From the NCBI GenBank assembly GCA_027886185.1, contig WOAB01000109.1:6862501-6926500 (forward strand): DNA of 64,000 bases, read 5' to 3'. This document shows positions 44,951 to 56,721 of the stretch, one piece after another; the stretch's first letter is position 1, and each line of letters begins with the position of its first letter. The translations under genes and the position numbers were made by a program. The notes beneath the pieces are model-generated. The model had not been told where the DNA came from. It made no database searches and worked only from the letters and a program-made list of their open reading frames with translations. The DNA comes from Rheum nobile. Taxonomy: Eukaryota > Streptophyta > Magnoliopsida > Caryophyllales > Polygonaceae.

Positions 44951-47763
44951 TGTAACACCCCCAATTTATACCGGAGATATTACATGCCAGTGACCTCAGA
45001 CTTTACCGTCCAAAGTCACCCCAGGCTTTTCCAGAACAATTAAGCTTAAATACATAACATAATTACATAATAATGGAAAGATTAAACAACGGAAGACTTT
45101 AAATTACACAGCGGAAAACTTTAAAGAGCCAACTTATAACATGGCTAAATTATGAAGATACATTGAAGTAACACTTTAACAATCTTAAAACACTTAACAG
45201 CTTAAAACACTGACTTTTAAATCTTCGTCTGCAAGCTTCTTATCCTTCAATAGGTTACTTAAACTCCGGGAATCAACTCCTGATGTGCCGAAACGGACGG
45301 ACGGCACCAACCATGACGATGCAGATAACAAAAATACAGCGGGTTAGTCTACTGAATAGACTAGCAAGGGCACAAAGCAGAGTGGTTCGAGTGATCATGA
45401 CTGTTTACTATCATTATCCCTCGAATAATAACCGAAGGGATGATATATAACCCGGCACTTTCACAGAATGATTTAACAATTAAGACATGCACTGAAGAGA
45501 AGACTCCAATCTGAAATGAGCCTTATAGGAAATTATGACAACCGAGGGAACATTAAAGTTACACACACACCAATGATTTAAAAGTTGACTGAGATGCTTC
45601 GGTTCACAACCAACCTCATCGCATACAGCGAATCCAGATTGGAAAGAGAACGTACTACATTCAAGTCGAGACGAGCTTTCCTAGCTGTACTATTACTTAG
45701 TTGCACTACTCGCCATGGGTTTATTAATCATGTGCACTCGGGCACATATCTTATTTAATTACAAAACACACATTACTGAAACACGTTAATGTTATTAAGA
45801 GCGACAACAAGGCTTAAATCTTAAGGCGACCATTACGTCAACCCAAATTAAAACACACACAACACACACGCGGGACTTAACATTATTATGCCGAGTAACA
45901 ACGGCGTTATTATTACACCGGGTGACCTTACGTTCACCCTGATTGCACTATTATAGTGCTTACACTTATTAATTATGTGCTTAACTGCACTTATCTTATT
46001 AAATTACAACACACACACACACACGACTGTTGAGGCTTTTAATACTATTCCGAGAACACGGAAGTTATTATTACACCGGGTGACCTTACGTTCACCCTGA
46101 TTGCACTGCCACAGTGCTTACACTTTAATTTACAGGGTGACAGTTACGTCCACCCCAATTGCACTAGCTAAGTGCTTAATACACAGGACTGCAATTATGC
46201 TCATCCAATGGCGCTTGCAAGGCGCTTAAACACTTCAAATCCTTAACGGTGGATAAGAAGCATAGGTCATGACCCTTAAATTATTTGGAATTAATCCGAA
46301 GAATAATATGATTTAAAGAAACGACAAATCCTTACTTGGATTAGCGTTCCTACGAACATTAAGTTATTAAGAAACGACTAATCCTTATTTGGACTAGCGT
46401 TCCCACAACACACACGAGATTAAGCATTAAAGATTAACATTAAACCACCCGATACCATCACGGTAATTATCACATATAATAGCGTTGTTCTAACAGATAT
46501 ACAACCTATTATAACATTACTTTAATCACATTTAATTATGAAATTAGTTCCCAAGCAAAACAACAGTTCACTCCAATTTAATTAACAATTAAATAATTGA
46601 TAATTAATGAAACATGAAATGATTAAGCAAGAGTGAACCGCCACTTGCCTTAATCCGCAGATCTGGAACAAAGCAGAGACAATGAGATTCCGGGCTCGAT
46701 ACAGGTATAGCTCCGACAGCACAACGACCTTCGAGTCGACCCACAAAGAAACCCTAAGTTAGATTCGACAAACAATACTGATACTACGAAAGGACGAAAG
46801 GATTCGACGTAAACGAAACCCGAACGAAGGCCTCGGAAGCCAACGACAACTCCCGGCCACAACCACCTCGCCGGCGGGCGCCGTAACAATTCCGGCGGGT
46901 GCCGCCTTAAATACGGCGGGCGCCGCCTCAAGCACGGCGGGCGCCGCTCCACCACGGCGGGCGCCGCTCAACCACGACGGGCGCCGCTCCACGGCCTCCC
47001 TTCTCCGACGATCGCCGCATCACCACGGCGGCTGGCCTCCTTCATCACGGCGGTCGCCGTTCACCACGGCGGGCATCGTTCCTGGCGGCAGTCGCCGTCT
47101 CCCTGGCGGCGGTCGCCGTCTCCCTGGCGGCGGTCGCCGTCGCTGAACAGAAACTGAAAATACGAGGGGAAATCTTACCCGCGATGCTCGATTTGGCTCG
47201 TCTTTCGCCTTGCTTTGCTTCTAGGCGTCCGAGGGTCTCCAAGGCTTCACTTGGCCACCGGAAACGACACCAAACGAGCCTCCAACGATCCACGAGCCTT
47301 TCCGGAGAGAGCGTTTTCTTTGAGAGCGTTTTTGAGAGTCGAGAATTTGAGAGCGCTTCCGCGTCTTTCGCACCCTCTTCCACCCTCACCCAACACCTCT
47401 ATTTATAGAAGAAATTAGGGTTCCTTGCCTCTTGGACAATATCCAAACCCTTTTGCCCCTTGGACAATGGCTCTTGGAAAAAAACATTTGGATAAAGAAT
47501 CTTGTACTATTGCCTATAGATAACAACTCTTGGGCAATAAACTTGTACCAATCTTAATCCGCGTTAACAAAAGTCGTACACGAACGAGTACGAACTTCCA
47601 AAACATGTTGACTGTATATTATTTCACTGAGAAAAATATTACAGATACAGAGCACATTACAGAATGCCTCCAACTTTCTGAATTAAATCCGACGTACTAA
47701 ACGGGTATTCGGGAAAATTCCAAAATTCCCAAAATAATCCTTACAGAATTATGGGGTATCACA
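44951..47763 (-). repeat. Solo LTR, Del/Tekay-like (TR-GAG family)
   Basis: 2813 bp with TSD acttc (44946-44950 and 47764-47768). Ends and blocks match the LTRs at 3322-6072 and 8777-10902. GC-rich palindromes such as GGCGGGCGCCGC and GGCGGTCGCCG occur at 46870-47150, and a minus-strand TATA-like CTATAAATAG lies near 47398-47407. It is inserted inside the MLE repeat array. No internal sequence, hence a solo LTR. Confidence 0.93.
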
Positions 47764-48110
47764 ACTTCATCATTGAAATGCACAAATAATCTCAAATGTC
47801 CCCATAGCCATCATAGACACAAGACCAATCACAAGACTTAACATACACATAAGCAACAATCAACCACATGTAAAAGTGTTCCTATGGCACATTAAGGCAG
47901 TGACATTAAAGGTATTGCATCTCAGTTTCAAGACTTCATCATTGAAATGCATAAATAATCTCGGATGTCCCCATAACCCTCATAGATACAATACCAATCA
48001 CAATACCTTAACATACACATAAGCATCAATCAATTACATGTGACACAGTGTTGCTATGACACATTAAGACAGTGAGCATAAAGGTTTTGCATCTCAGTTA
48101 TATTGCATCA
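47764..48110. repeat. MLE internal repeats, copies 3-4
   Basis: Two further units of the same repeat, offset about 167 bp. Confidence 0.8.
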
Positions 48111-48466
48111 TCACCGATAACCTAACTGATCAATCCAACATCTCACTCAACAGCAATGAACAATCCAATATAAGAGTACATGCATAAGATCAATCCAACT
48201 TTCAAGCATGCATCAGAGTACATCATATGATCAATATAAGGTTTTGCAGTCACAATGTAACAGATAATCAACAAAAAAACAGAACACCAACACCAAAACA
48301 CTGCAAATTATCAGCATACATAATCCAACATCAGAACAGCAAATCCAGAATCAATCCAATGTCTCAGTCAACAGCACAACAAACTCATTCAACAACATGC
48401 ATAATTCATAGCAATAATCTCAGCAAAAGTACCCAAAATAAACAACTTAACAAGAGTGAGACTTAG

Positions 48467-48802
48467 TTAAACATCAGAATTAGAGGCAACATCACCATCA
48501 TCGGGGACGATTCTTTTGTCAGAAGACCGAACCGCAGCTTCATCGTCAGTGGAATCAGATATTACAATAATCTCAGGGGAATCAGGGAGGACAACAATCT
48601 CAGGGGTATCGGGGAGCACAACAATCTCTGGGGGCTCAGACCACATCATCCCCTCCATAGTTTCCTCTGAGCCAACAGGAGTGTAGGTGTGATTCCCATG
48701 ACAATCGCCACCCCACTCGCACTGTGGAGCTTTAGAGCAAGCAACAAAAAGTGCATCAGAAGTCCAGGTCCCATCAGACTTAAATAGGTCTGAATCACCC
48801 AT
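48467..48802 (-). CDS. Antisense ORF in the MLE with three SUMO-interaction-like motifs, 111 aa
   Basis: An uninterrupted minus-strand frame inside the mariner element, convergent with the transposase. From the ATG at 48802 (an upstream in-frame TTG is not used) it encodes a Cys/His cluster (C22, C28, C34, H35, H38). Then come three tandem nine-residue repeats, PEIVVLPDT, PEIVVLPDS and PEIIVISDS (residues 58-84), followed by acidic TDDE. Hydrophobic E-I-V-V-L or I-I-V-I cores flanked by acid and Ser are the textbook form of SUMO-interaction motifs. I know of no described second protein in plant mariners. It may be a captured host exon or an accessory factor; function is inference. The upstream DNA (48810-49470) has GAGAGCTCAGACG- and GGGTTAGG-type short repeats. 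Confidence 0.55.
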   Translation of the reverse strand: MGDSDLFKSDGTWTSDALFVACSKAPQCEWGGDCHGNHTYTPVGSEETMEGMMWSEPPEIVVLPDTPEIVVLPDSPEIIVISDSTDDEAAVRSSDKRIVPDDGDVASNSDV

Positions 48803-48984
48803 GAATGCAAACAAAGAATGGAACCCAGGGGACGGGGGTTTTCAAAGCACTCAAATATGAGATTTAGGGTTTTTTTGGACGGGTTTTGGGAGATATGGAT
48901 AGATCTAGAGGAGGAGCAAGCTTTTTTAGTGTTTTGGGGACAACCAGAGCAGATTAATCGCCGGCGAAGCATATCTGCAACAGA

Positions 48985-49480
48985 TCGAGATCTCAGATGA
49001 GTTAGGGTTTAGGGTTTCAGAGAGAGCTCATACGAGAGAGTAGAGAGCTCAGACGAGAGAGTAGAGAGTAGAGAAGGAGAGTAAGGCACCTTCAAGGAGA
49101 GTGAGAGCTCAGATGAAAGCATAAATGAGAGCTCAGACGAGAGAGGATAAGAGAGCTCAGATGCTCTAGGGTTTCAGAGAGAATGAGAGAGGATAAGAGA
49201 AGAGAGCGGCGAGGTGAATGAGAGTGAGAATGAGATTAGGGTATTTAGGGTTAGGGTAGGTTAATATGGGTTGGGCTGGGTAGATTAGGCCGAGGGTAAT
49301 TGGGCTGGGTAGATTAGGCTGGGTGGTTAATGGGTTTAGGGTAGGTTAATATGGGTTAGGGATATTGGGTTAGGTTAAAATATGGGTTTGGGTTAGTTTG
49401 GTTAAAAATATGGATTTGGGTCAAGTTAATGGATTTAGGAGTAGTTTGGTTAATTTTGTTAGTTTAATTAATTAATTAAT
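48985..49480. repeat. Purine-rich minisatellites in the MLE 3' part
   Basis: Irregular units of the GAGAGAGCTCAGACG type (49018-49200), then GGGTTAGGTTAATATGGG- and GGCTGGGTAGATTAGG-type units (49250-49400). Confidence 0.6.
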
Positions 49481-49762
49481 TTTTAATTAATTAGGTTAAT
49501 GAAATATGGTTTATTAAGTTTTAGGTTATGGATAAAAATGGTGGATATTAATGGAGTTTGAGATGGATGGACATGATAGGTGAGAATGATTGGATGTGTA
49601 AAGTAGGAAAGAAAAAAATTGATATTTTGGATAAAAGATGGAATGAATAAGGATAATATTGGAAAGAAAAGATGGATAGAAAAGAAAATAAAGTAAAGTA
49701 GGACAAACAAAAAAGGACGCCTAAAACGGAAACAGGACGAACATTATGGGACGGAGGGAGTA

Positions 49763-50370
49763 TTATATAGTAGATTGGACATCAAAGCTTCAAACCAATG
49801 ATATAAATGGGTAACTTTATAGGTAGTCCCTCAATACTATTCAAATTAATTTTGATATAATGTTGTTCCACAAACAATAAATATCAACTTATTTTTTTGG
49901 ATATTTGAATACTATTAATTAAAGCAACATTTAAATTATCCTAATATATATAATATATCATTTAGATGAGATATTTATTATTAGATTGAATTTTAAATCT
50001 AGAAAAAAAAAATCAAAATAACAAAAAAATGAATTTTGATTTAGATATTGTGCTGACAAAAAAAAGTTTAAAAAAACGCAAGATTTTGATATGGGTTTAT
50101 ATGTAACAGTTTTAATGAGGGAGTATCATATGGTGTAATTAGGTTCTAGTTTAGTATCTATAAATAGTAGAATTATAAATAGAAGAGATAAATTCAACCT
50201 TGAGAGCATGGTAGGGAGAAGAAGAAAAATCGAGAACACCAAAATTAATTATCTTATCCAAATGTACAAAGAATCAAAACTAAACGGCAACAAAAAAACA
50301 AATACTTGCTCCTGATTGAAATGGTGTTGTTGCAAACTCTTTTCAGCCCATGTTTTTGGGAGTTAGAAAG
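49763..50370. other. AT-rich spacer
   Basis: Between the mariner element and the 490-bp array. No gene seen. Confidence 0.45.
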
Positions 50371-51821
50371 TATTTATAATCATGATATAGTAATGAAAAA
50401 CATATAAGTATAAAGAAAAGATAACAATGAATAAAAACTATCTAAATAGAAAAAAAATGATCTTGGTATGCATAATATTCGTCTAATCTTTTCTTTTCTA
50501 ATACGTTATTCAACCGTGTTGCATAATGTTTTGTGAATACAGCTCTATCGACCATTGAATTATGGCATGGAGTGTTTTGCTTCGAAAACAATTCTTATTG
50601 TGGGAATATTATCATAACAAATTCAGAGTATGAGAAACTACACGAAATATTCCTTAGTAGAGGTTTGTATTTACATCTTGAGTTCTCTTCAATCATTCAT
50701 TTAAACTCAATTCTCATTGCATGAATAATTTTGTTATAGCAGTTTTATTTTCTTAGCTCAATTCAATAATGTTTATTAACCAACTATTCAAGTCGATTTA
50801 TAGATTATAGCTTAAGAATAATCTGAAAGAAATACTTTATAAAAAAAACTATCTAAATAGTATTTATAATCATGATATAGTAATGAAAAATATATAAGTA
50901 TAACGAAAAGATAATAGTGAATAAAAAACTATATAAATAGAAAAAAAATGATCTTGGTATACATAATATTCGTCTAATCTTTTCTTTTCTAATACGTTAT
51001 TCAACCGTGTTGCATAATGTTTTGTGAATACAGCTCTATCGACCATTGAATTATGGCATGGAGTGTTCTGCTTCGAAAACAATTCTTATTGTGGGAATAT
51101 TATCATAACAAATTCAGAGTATGAGAAACTACACGAAATATTCCTTAGTAGAGGTTTGTATTTACATCTTGAGTTCTCTTCAATCATTCATTTAAACTCA
51201 ATTCTCATTGCATGAATAATTTTGTTATAGCAGTTTTATTTTCTTAGTTCAATTCAATAATGTTTATTAACCAACTATTCAAGTCGATTTATAGATTATA
51301 GCTTAAGAATAATCTGAAAGAAATACTTTATAAAAAAACTATCTAAATAGTATTTATAATCATGATATAGTAATGAAAAACATATAAGTATAACGAAAAG
51401 ATAATAGTGAATAAAAAACTATCTAAATAGAAAAAAATGATCTTGGTATACATAATATTCGTCTAATCTTTTCTTTTCTAATACATTATTCAACCGTGTT
51501 GCATAATGTTTTGTGAATACAGCTCTATCGACCATTGAATTATGGCATGTAGTGTTCTGCTTCGAAAACAATTCTTATTGTGGGAATATTATCATAACAA
51601 ATTCAGAGTATGAGAAACTACACGAAAGATTCCTTAGTAGAGGTTTGGATTTACATCTTGAGTTCTCTTCAATCATTCATTTAAACTCAATTCTCATTGC
51701 ATGAATAATTTTGTTATAGTAGTTTTATTTTCTTAGTTCAATTCAATAATGTTTATTAACCAACTATTCAAGTCGATTTATAGATTATAGCTTAAGAATG
51801 ATCTAAAAGAAATACTTTATA
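50371..51821 (+). repeat. Three tandem copies of a 490-bp unit
   Basis: Units start at 50371, 50861 and 51351 with TATTTATAATCATGATATAG; the third is about 20 bp short. Copies differ at only a few positions. Each holds the same 63-codon open frame (50533, 51024, 51513), opening with GTG rather than ATG and containing NTALSTIELWHG and CGNIIITNSEYEKL. Three amino-acid changes occur in the third copy. No family recognised and no start codon, so I do not call a gene. Confidence 0.9.
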
Positions 51822-52569
51822 ATTTTGACAAAAAATAGTTTTTCAATCATAAATTTTGAAATTTAGCAGTACAATGTGTTACTTGCTCTATTGTTGAAGG
51901 TGTGTTTCATTCGTTTTGTTGTTGTGTTTGATACGTTGGGAACCATATATAAGTTTCCATTTTGATCAATACAAAATTGAATCTTTTCAATCATTCAAGG
52001 GAATGTGTAGGCTATAGTTCGGTAGATTTGGCTTCTTTGCATTATCAAATACTATGTACCTTATAAAAGCTAACCCTGATTCTCGACTTCTTAGATAAAG
52101 ATCTAGAACCCATGGAGCCTCCATAGGAAGAAAACTCAAATGGAGTTCCGCCAGCTATATTTTGTTGGAGAAGACACATGTTGTTCAGTCAGTTTTTTTC
52201 CCGAATTTTTCACCTAGTACCCCTGAGATAAGGCAAAATTCGCGAGGTGTCCAAAACATTGACCTATTTCACGCGATACCCCTAACTTTCGTTTTTTTTT
52301 GCCAAATGCCCAACTGTTAAATTTTTAACAGTTCCGTTTGTAAAAGCAAAAAAAAAAAAAAACTAAACTTAACAGCACATCAACGCATCTGCTCCTTCAC
52401 CCTACTCACAATTCTCCTCCATCCCCATTCTCCTTCACTTCTTCGTCAGAGACACCAATCGTCGACGCTCCTTCTTCACCGGTGTCGGCATCTCCTGGTT
52501 CAACGGCAAGGCGAGCACCTTCGTCTTCTAGTTCGCATCTCCTTCGTCAGAGAACGAGCTCGGTGGTTT
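51822..52569. other. Non-coding stretch leading to a GC-richer block
   Basis: AT-rich to about 52190. At 52205-52345 there is a CACCTAGTACCCCTGAG...GATACCCCTAACTTTCG segment of a kind often seen near the ends of plant DNA transposons. From 52380 the sequence is C/T-rich, like a 5' UTR. The stretch continues at 55379 after the solo LTR. Confidence 0.35.
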
Positions 52570-55378
52570 TGTAACACCCCTAAATTACCTTAGGAATAAA
52601 AACCCCCAGTGACCTCAGATCACATATCCAAAATCACCCAAGGCTTTACAGTATTGATCGCAAATACAAAATAATACGAATAATATAAATATTAAATCCA
52701 AAATTGTCCTACAAACGACGTTGCTATAAATGGCAACTTAATAATGTATTAAAGTATAGCGGAAGACTTTATTAAATAACAAACTCTAAAACAACAAGAT
52801 CATAACCTTGTTCGAACAATCAACACAAAGAAAACGCAACTGCCTTCAACGTCGTCTTCCCATGTCTTCAACTTGAGAAACTTTACTTGATGTGTCATAT
52901 AGGACGGATGACACCAACCAACCATGCAGAAAAAGAAAGGTTGGTTAGTCTAATGAAAGACTAAACAATGGATCAAACAAAATGGTTCTTGTGACTGTAT
53001 CCAGTTATCATCATTGTCTGTCGAATAATAGTCGGTAGACGATATATAACTCGGATACTCTCACTGAAATGATAGAAGAGATATGCGACAAAAGAATACT
53101 CCAAAGAAGGTAAGTCTTATAGGAATATGTATGTTTGTTTGAGAACATTATAATTCACACAAAGTTTGAAAACCGACCTTGAATATTTGGGTCCTCGACC
53201 AACCTCACCGCATAATGCGAATCCATGTTGGAAAATGGACTTACTTTAAACAAGAGATCGGACGGGTTTCACGTTGTGTTTCTCGTCCGATGGTATATTA
53301 ATTATGTGCAACAATGCACTTATCTTATTTAATTTTAAAACGTGCATTAACGTTAAAGGTTTTAATTTCCACAACCGATCTCACAATGAGATATAAAATG
53401 GGATAAATCACGAATATTGACACTAGCTAAGTGCACCACCACTTATATTTGAATAAGGGTAGGTCATGACCAAAAGTATTAGGGCAATAATCCTCCTAAT
53501 ATCAAGTTATAAAGAAACAGTTAAACCTCGCAAGGTAAATAACGTTCCTACGAATACTCATGCTAACTAGCATATAAGTCCACACCAATGCACAACAATC
53601 CACACCAAAGTTTATCTAGCACCCTATAATAATAATAATAATAATAAAATATATAAGGGTCGTTGCTAGCAAATATACAACCTAATAATAAGGTTCATTA
53701 ATCACACCATTTTATCACACAAGTTCCCAAACGACAAATAGAATTATTTATCTCGACTTAATTAAGACAATAGATTAATTGTCAATTAAGAAAAATATGG
53801 AATAAAATATCAAGAGCGAACCGCCACTTGCCTTAAATCACAAAGGAGATGAACGATATCACAAGAAAGGTTGCTTCCGAGTAGCAATTTGACTTCATGC
53901 TTTAATTCCGTTTCAGAAGCAAATCCGAGACGTACCCAAATCACATATAATAATTAAATTATTATTTGATAATTTATTCAATATCAAAATTTGAAGGATA
54001 CAATGTCTCGATTTCTAATTTAATTTATTTAACTCATAAATAAATCAATTTCAAGGTTTTTTAATAAAACGATTATTTATACGATTCTAACATTTAATTA
54101 TTCGTAAATTCTAAATAATCATATCATAAATAAATCGATCCAATAATTTATTTATAATCCTAATAATTTCTAACTCAAAGTATTATCTAGATGAAAAGTT
54201 ATAATTTAACCATTCATAATATAAGATAATACCCAAGAAATATAATTAATTTAATTGTAATATTCATAAAACTAAATTAATCCTAACTTGTTTTTACAAT
54301 AATCCAGATTAACCAATAATCAAGATTAAGCAAAATAAAAACGAAACCGAAAATTGTAAGAAAATCTCCACCGGAGTCGCGGCTGGCACCGGCTTGTTCA
54401 AGGCCAAATTGGAGCTCGTAGGTGAAGCTCTAGCATCAGGACAACTAGTGGTGGTGGTAATTGAGGCGGTGGTGCTCGGTGGTGGCTGAATTCGGACGAC
54501 AAACAACGGCGGCAGGATTTTAGGGTTTGAGACTTTGAATGCGAAATTGGATGCCGAAATCCCAATGGTTGAGGCTATATCTATAGGGGTTGGAAAGATC
54601 TCGGCAAATCCTACGCAATTGTTCCAGATTTAGGTTAAAAAGATCACAAATTGGCCCCGATTTCATCCAAAACGTAATCGACACGTTCAAATATTTTTCT
54701 TGCCTTCGATGGAAAATTCGATCTTCTTTGCGGCTTAAGCCTTCCGATTTTATCTCCATGGGGTGTGTCTTGATCTAATCTGCGAAACCCATGGTTTGAT
54801 TGGGCGAAACGCGTCGAAACGGGGTCGGATTTGGCCCATGTCCGCCATGGACGGAGCTCGGCCGAGAGGTGGCCTGTTTGCGGGGATGATGAACAATAAT
54901 TTGGGATCGGGCCCCCCACTTTTGGGCTTATTGCAATATTTTGCCAAACTTTTAAAGTTGTGGCAAAAATACCCTTGAATAATTTTTCAAAAATTACCCA
55001 AACTTATTTATTTTATTATTCTAGGTTTATAATATTATTTTAACCCAAAATTAATATGTAGAAAAATTAACATAGGTTAAAATAAAGCTTAAGTTACTCT
55101 TTTCTTATAAATTTAACCATACTTAAACCCCTTTTAACACTTTGTTAAATTGGTTCAAGCATTCTAAGTTAAAATTTGATAAGTTTTATTTAAATTTAAA
55201 ATAGCACCATGTTAGAATAAATTTAAATAGATCACAACTTGAAGTTGTAACAACTTAAGATAAGAATCTCTATTTTATTTCCCTTTTTGGAATAATGAAA
55301 TAAATACCGAAATTCCTTTATTAGTAATAGAGTTGAGAAATTACATAAGTACCTTTACTAAAAATGAGGGTTATTACA
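52570..55378 (-). repeat. Solo LTR, second Del/Tekay-like family
   Basis: 2809 bp, TGTAACACCCC...GGGTTATTACA. Flanks ggttt (52565-52569) and ggttc (55379-55383) form a 4/5 matching duplication. Layout is like the TR-GAG family (TGTAACACCCC end, AGTGACCTCAGA, GCGAACCGCCACTTGCCTTA) but the sequence is clearly diverged. It has no GC-rich palindrome block. No internal region. Confidence 0.8.
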
Positions 55379-56004
55379 GGTTCGCCCGCCATCTCCTTTG
55401 AGCGTCTTGAGGCAGCTCGGTGGTTCGAGCTCCTTCTTCGAGTCAGGTATGTAGACAGTTTATCCTTGTAGCTTGATCCTTGTTGGGTTTGAAACCAATT
55501 TGAATGGTTATGGGGATTTAGGGCTTTTTTGAATTTGTGGATTTTGGGGGCTGGATTGTTTTTTTTTTTGGATTTAGGGTTAGGGATTTGATGATTTGGG
55601 GATTCTGGATCGCATTAATTGATGATTTGAGGAGTAAAAGTTGCATTGTGGGAAGTTGGAGTTGGGGCTCGATTGTGGAAGCTGCTAGAAGTTGTGAAAT
55701 TATGTTTGCTGAATTTTAATTCACCTTATGGACATCATTTCCTCCAACAGCTGGAACATTACTGGGATTGATGCATTTTCGTCAATGGACACCCTTACAG
55801 GTGCTTCTCGTCAATGGACTTCACTAGCTAGCTTCACTCTAACCGATGAAGGTGACAGGTGCTTCTTTGTTGACGATGCAGACTCGGAGAGAGGCGCCTT
55901 GGTCGGCGGTGCAGACTCAGAGAGAGTGACGCGAACAACCCCTAAAGTGTTGTCTGTAACGCAGGATCTTGGATTCCTCAAGCTTGGATTCGATTCTTCT
56001 CTTC
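55379..56004 (+). other. Exon-like sequence, possibly a transposon or gene 5' region
   Basis: A possible exon ends at GAGTCAG|GTATGTAG (about 55447). A T- and G-rich intron-like stretch follows, then an open frame at 55728-56009 (MDIISSNSWNITGIDAFSS...). Near-repeats ACAGGTGCTTCTCG and ACAGGTGCTTCTTT occur inside it. Continuity with 52380-52569 suggests one older unit split by the solo LTR. I do not recognise the protein. Confidence 0.3.
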
Positions 56005-56629
56005 TGTAGCCAACGTGATGGCTTTCCTAGGGCTAAAGAGTTACCCTTCTAACTCGTTCAACATGATGAACGAAAGGGATCAACGTGATGATCGACAATT
56101 GCTCGAAGCGACGAGCTACGGGATAAACGATCCGGGGATCGAGAGTTGACGTTAGAATTCAAGGGAAGGAACGTACTCAACTTTACTACTCAAATTCAAC
56201 GTGAAAAGTTACAAACTAGGGTTTCAAGTCTTAAATAGCGTCAAAAGAAATAATATAAAATAATAATAAAATGTTTCCGCAAACGACGAAGCGAACGAAG
56301 CAAAATCGCTGACGCGGGCCGCGACTCGGTCCAGAACTCAGTCGAGTTCTGGGCCGAGTTCCTGACTGTTGAACCAACTCGGCTCCAGGACGACAACTCG
56401 GCCCAGAACTCGGCCGAGTTCTGGGTCGAGTTCTTGACTGTTGCAATGACTCGGCCGGGGTTGACAACTCGGTCCAGAACTCGGTCGAGTTCTAGGCCGA
56501 GTTCTTGACTGGAGTGACAACTCGGTCCAGAACTCGGTCGAGTTCTGGGCCGAGTTCTTGGCTGCTGCTCTACTTCCGCGAACTCGTTGTCTTCGTCTTT
56601 TTGGTGGGGTCAGTTAGGACGAAACATCA
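56005..56629 (-). repeat. Gypsy 3' LTR (ends inferred)
   Basis: In the minus sense it could start TGATGTTTCG (56629) and end TTGGCTACA (56005), giving 625 bp. A promoter-like CTATTTAAG lies at about 56228-56236 (minus). It includes ACTCGG/CCGAGT palindromes at 56325-56560. The partner LTR is absent, so the ends are provisional. Confidence 0.4.
56325..56565. repeat. ACTCGG/CCGAGT palindrome array
   Basis: Four units of about 55-65 bp, each centred on GAACTCGG(T/C)CGAGTTCTGG. The whole unit from AACTCGG to CCGAGTT is a near-perfect 38-bp inverted repeat. Confidence 0.8.
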
Positions 56630-56721
56630 CCAAAGCCTTCATAGGTCATGAGGAGGACCCATTTAGGACTAGATGAACCCGTGTCACTTGCGTACGCCCG
56701 CGAGACTAAGGATTGTGTGGC

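Larger units (their letters stand above)
42341..49760 (+). mobile_element. Mariner-like element (plant MLE), with nested solo LTR
   Basis: Inverted termini CTCCCTCTGTCCCGAAATGT (left) and CTCCCTCCGTCCCATAATGT (right), with TA duplications at 42339-42340 and 49761-49762. CTCCCTCCGTCC termini and TA targets define plant mariner/Stowaway elements. It is 7.4 kb, or about 4.6 kb without the solo LTR at 44951-47763. It contains the DD39D transposase on plus, a block of about 165-bp tandem repeats, and a second ORF on minus (48467-48802). Full-length plant MLEs with TIRs and transposase together are much rarer than their Stowaway MITEs. Confidence 0.93.

Noticed and set aside
46650..47389. Arg/Ala-rich frames in the solo LTR at 44951-47763
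   Set aside because: Translated palindrome block and LTR leader, not shared as genes by the sister LTRs.
51024..51215. Small conserved gene in the 490-bp array
   Set aside because: The frame starts with GTG, has no ATG at the start and no recognisable domain; conservation is explained by recent duplication.
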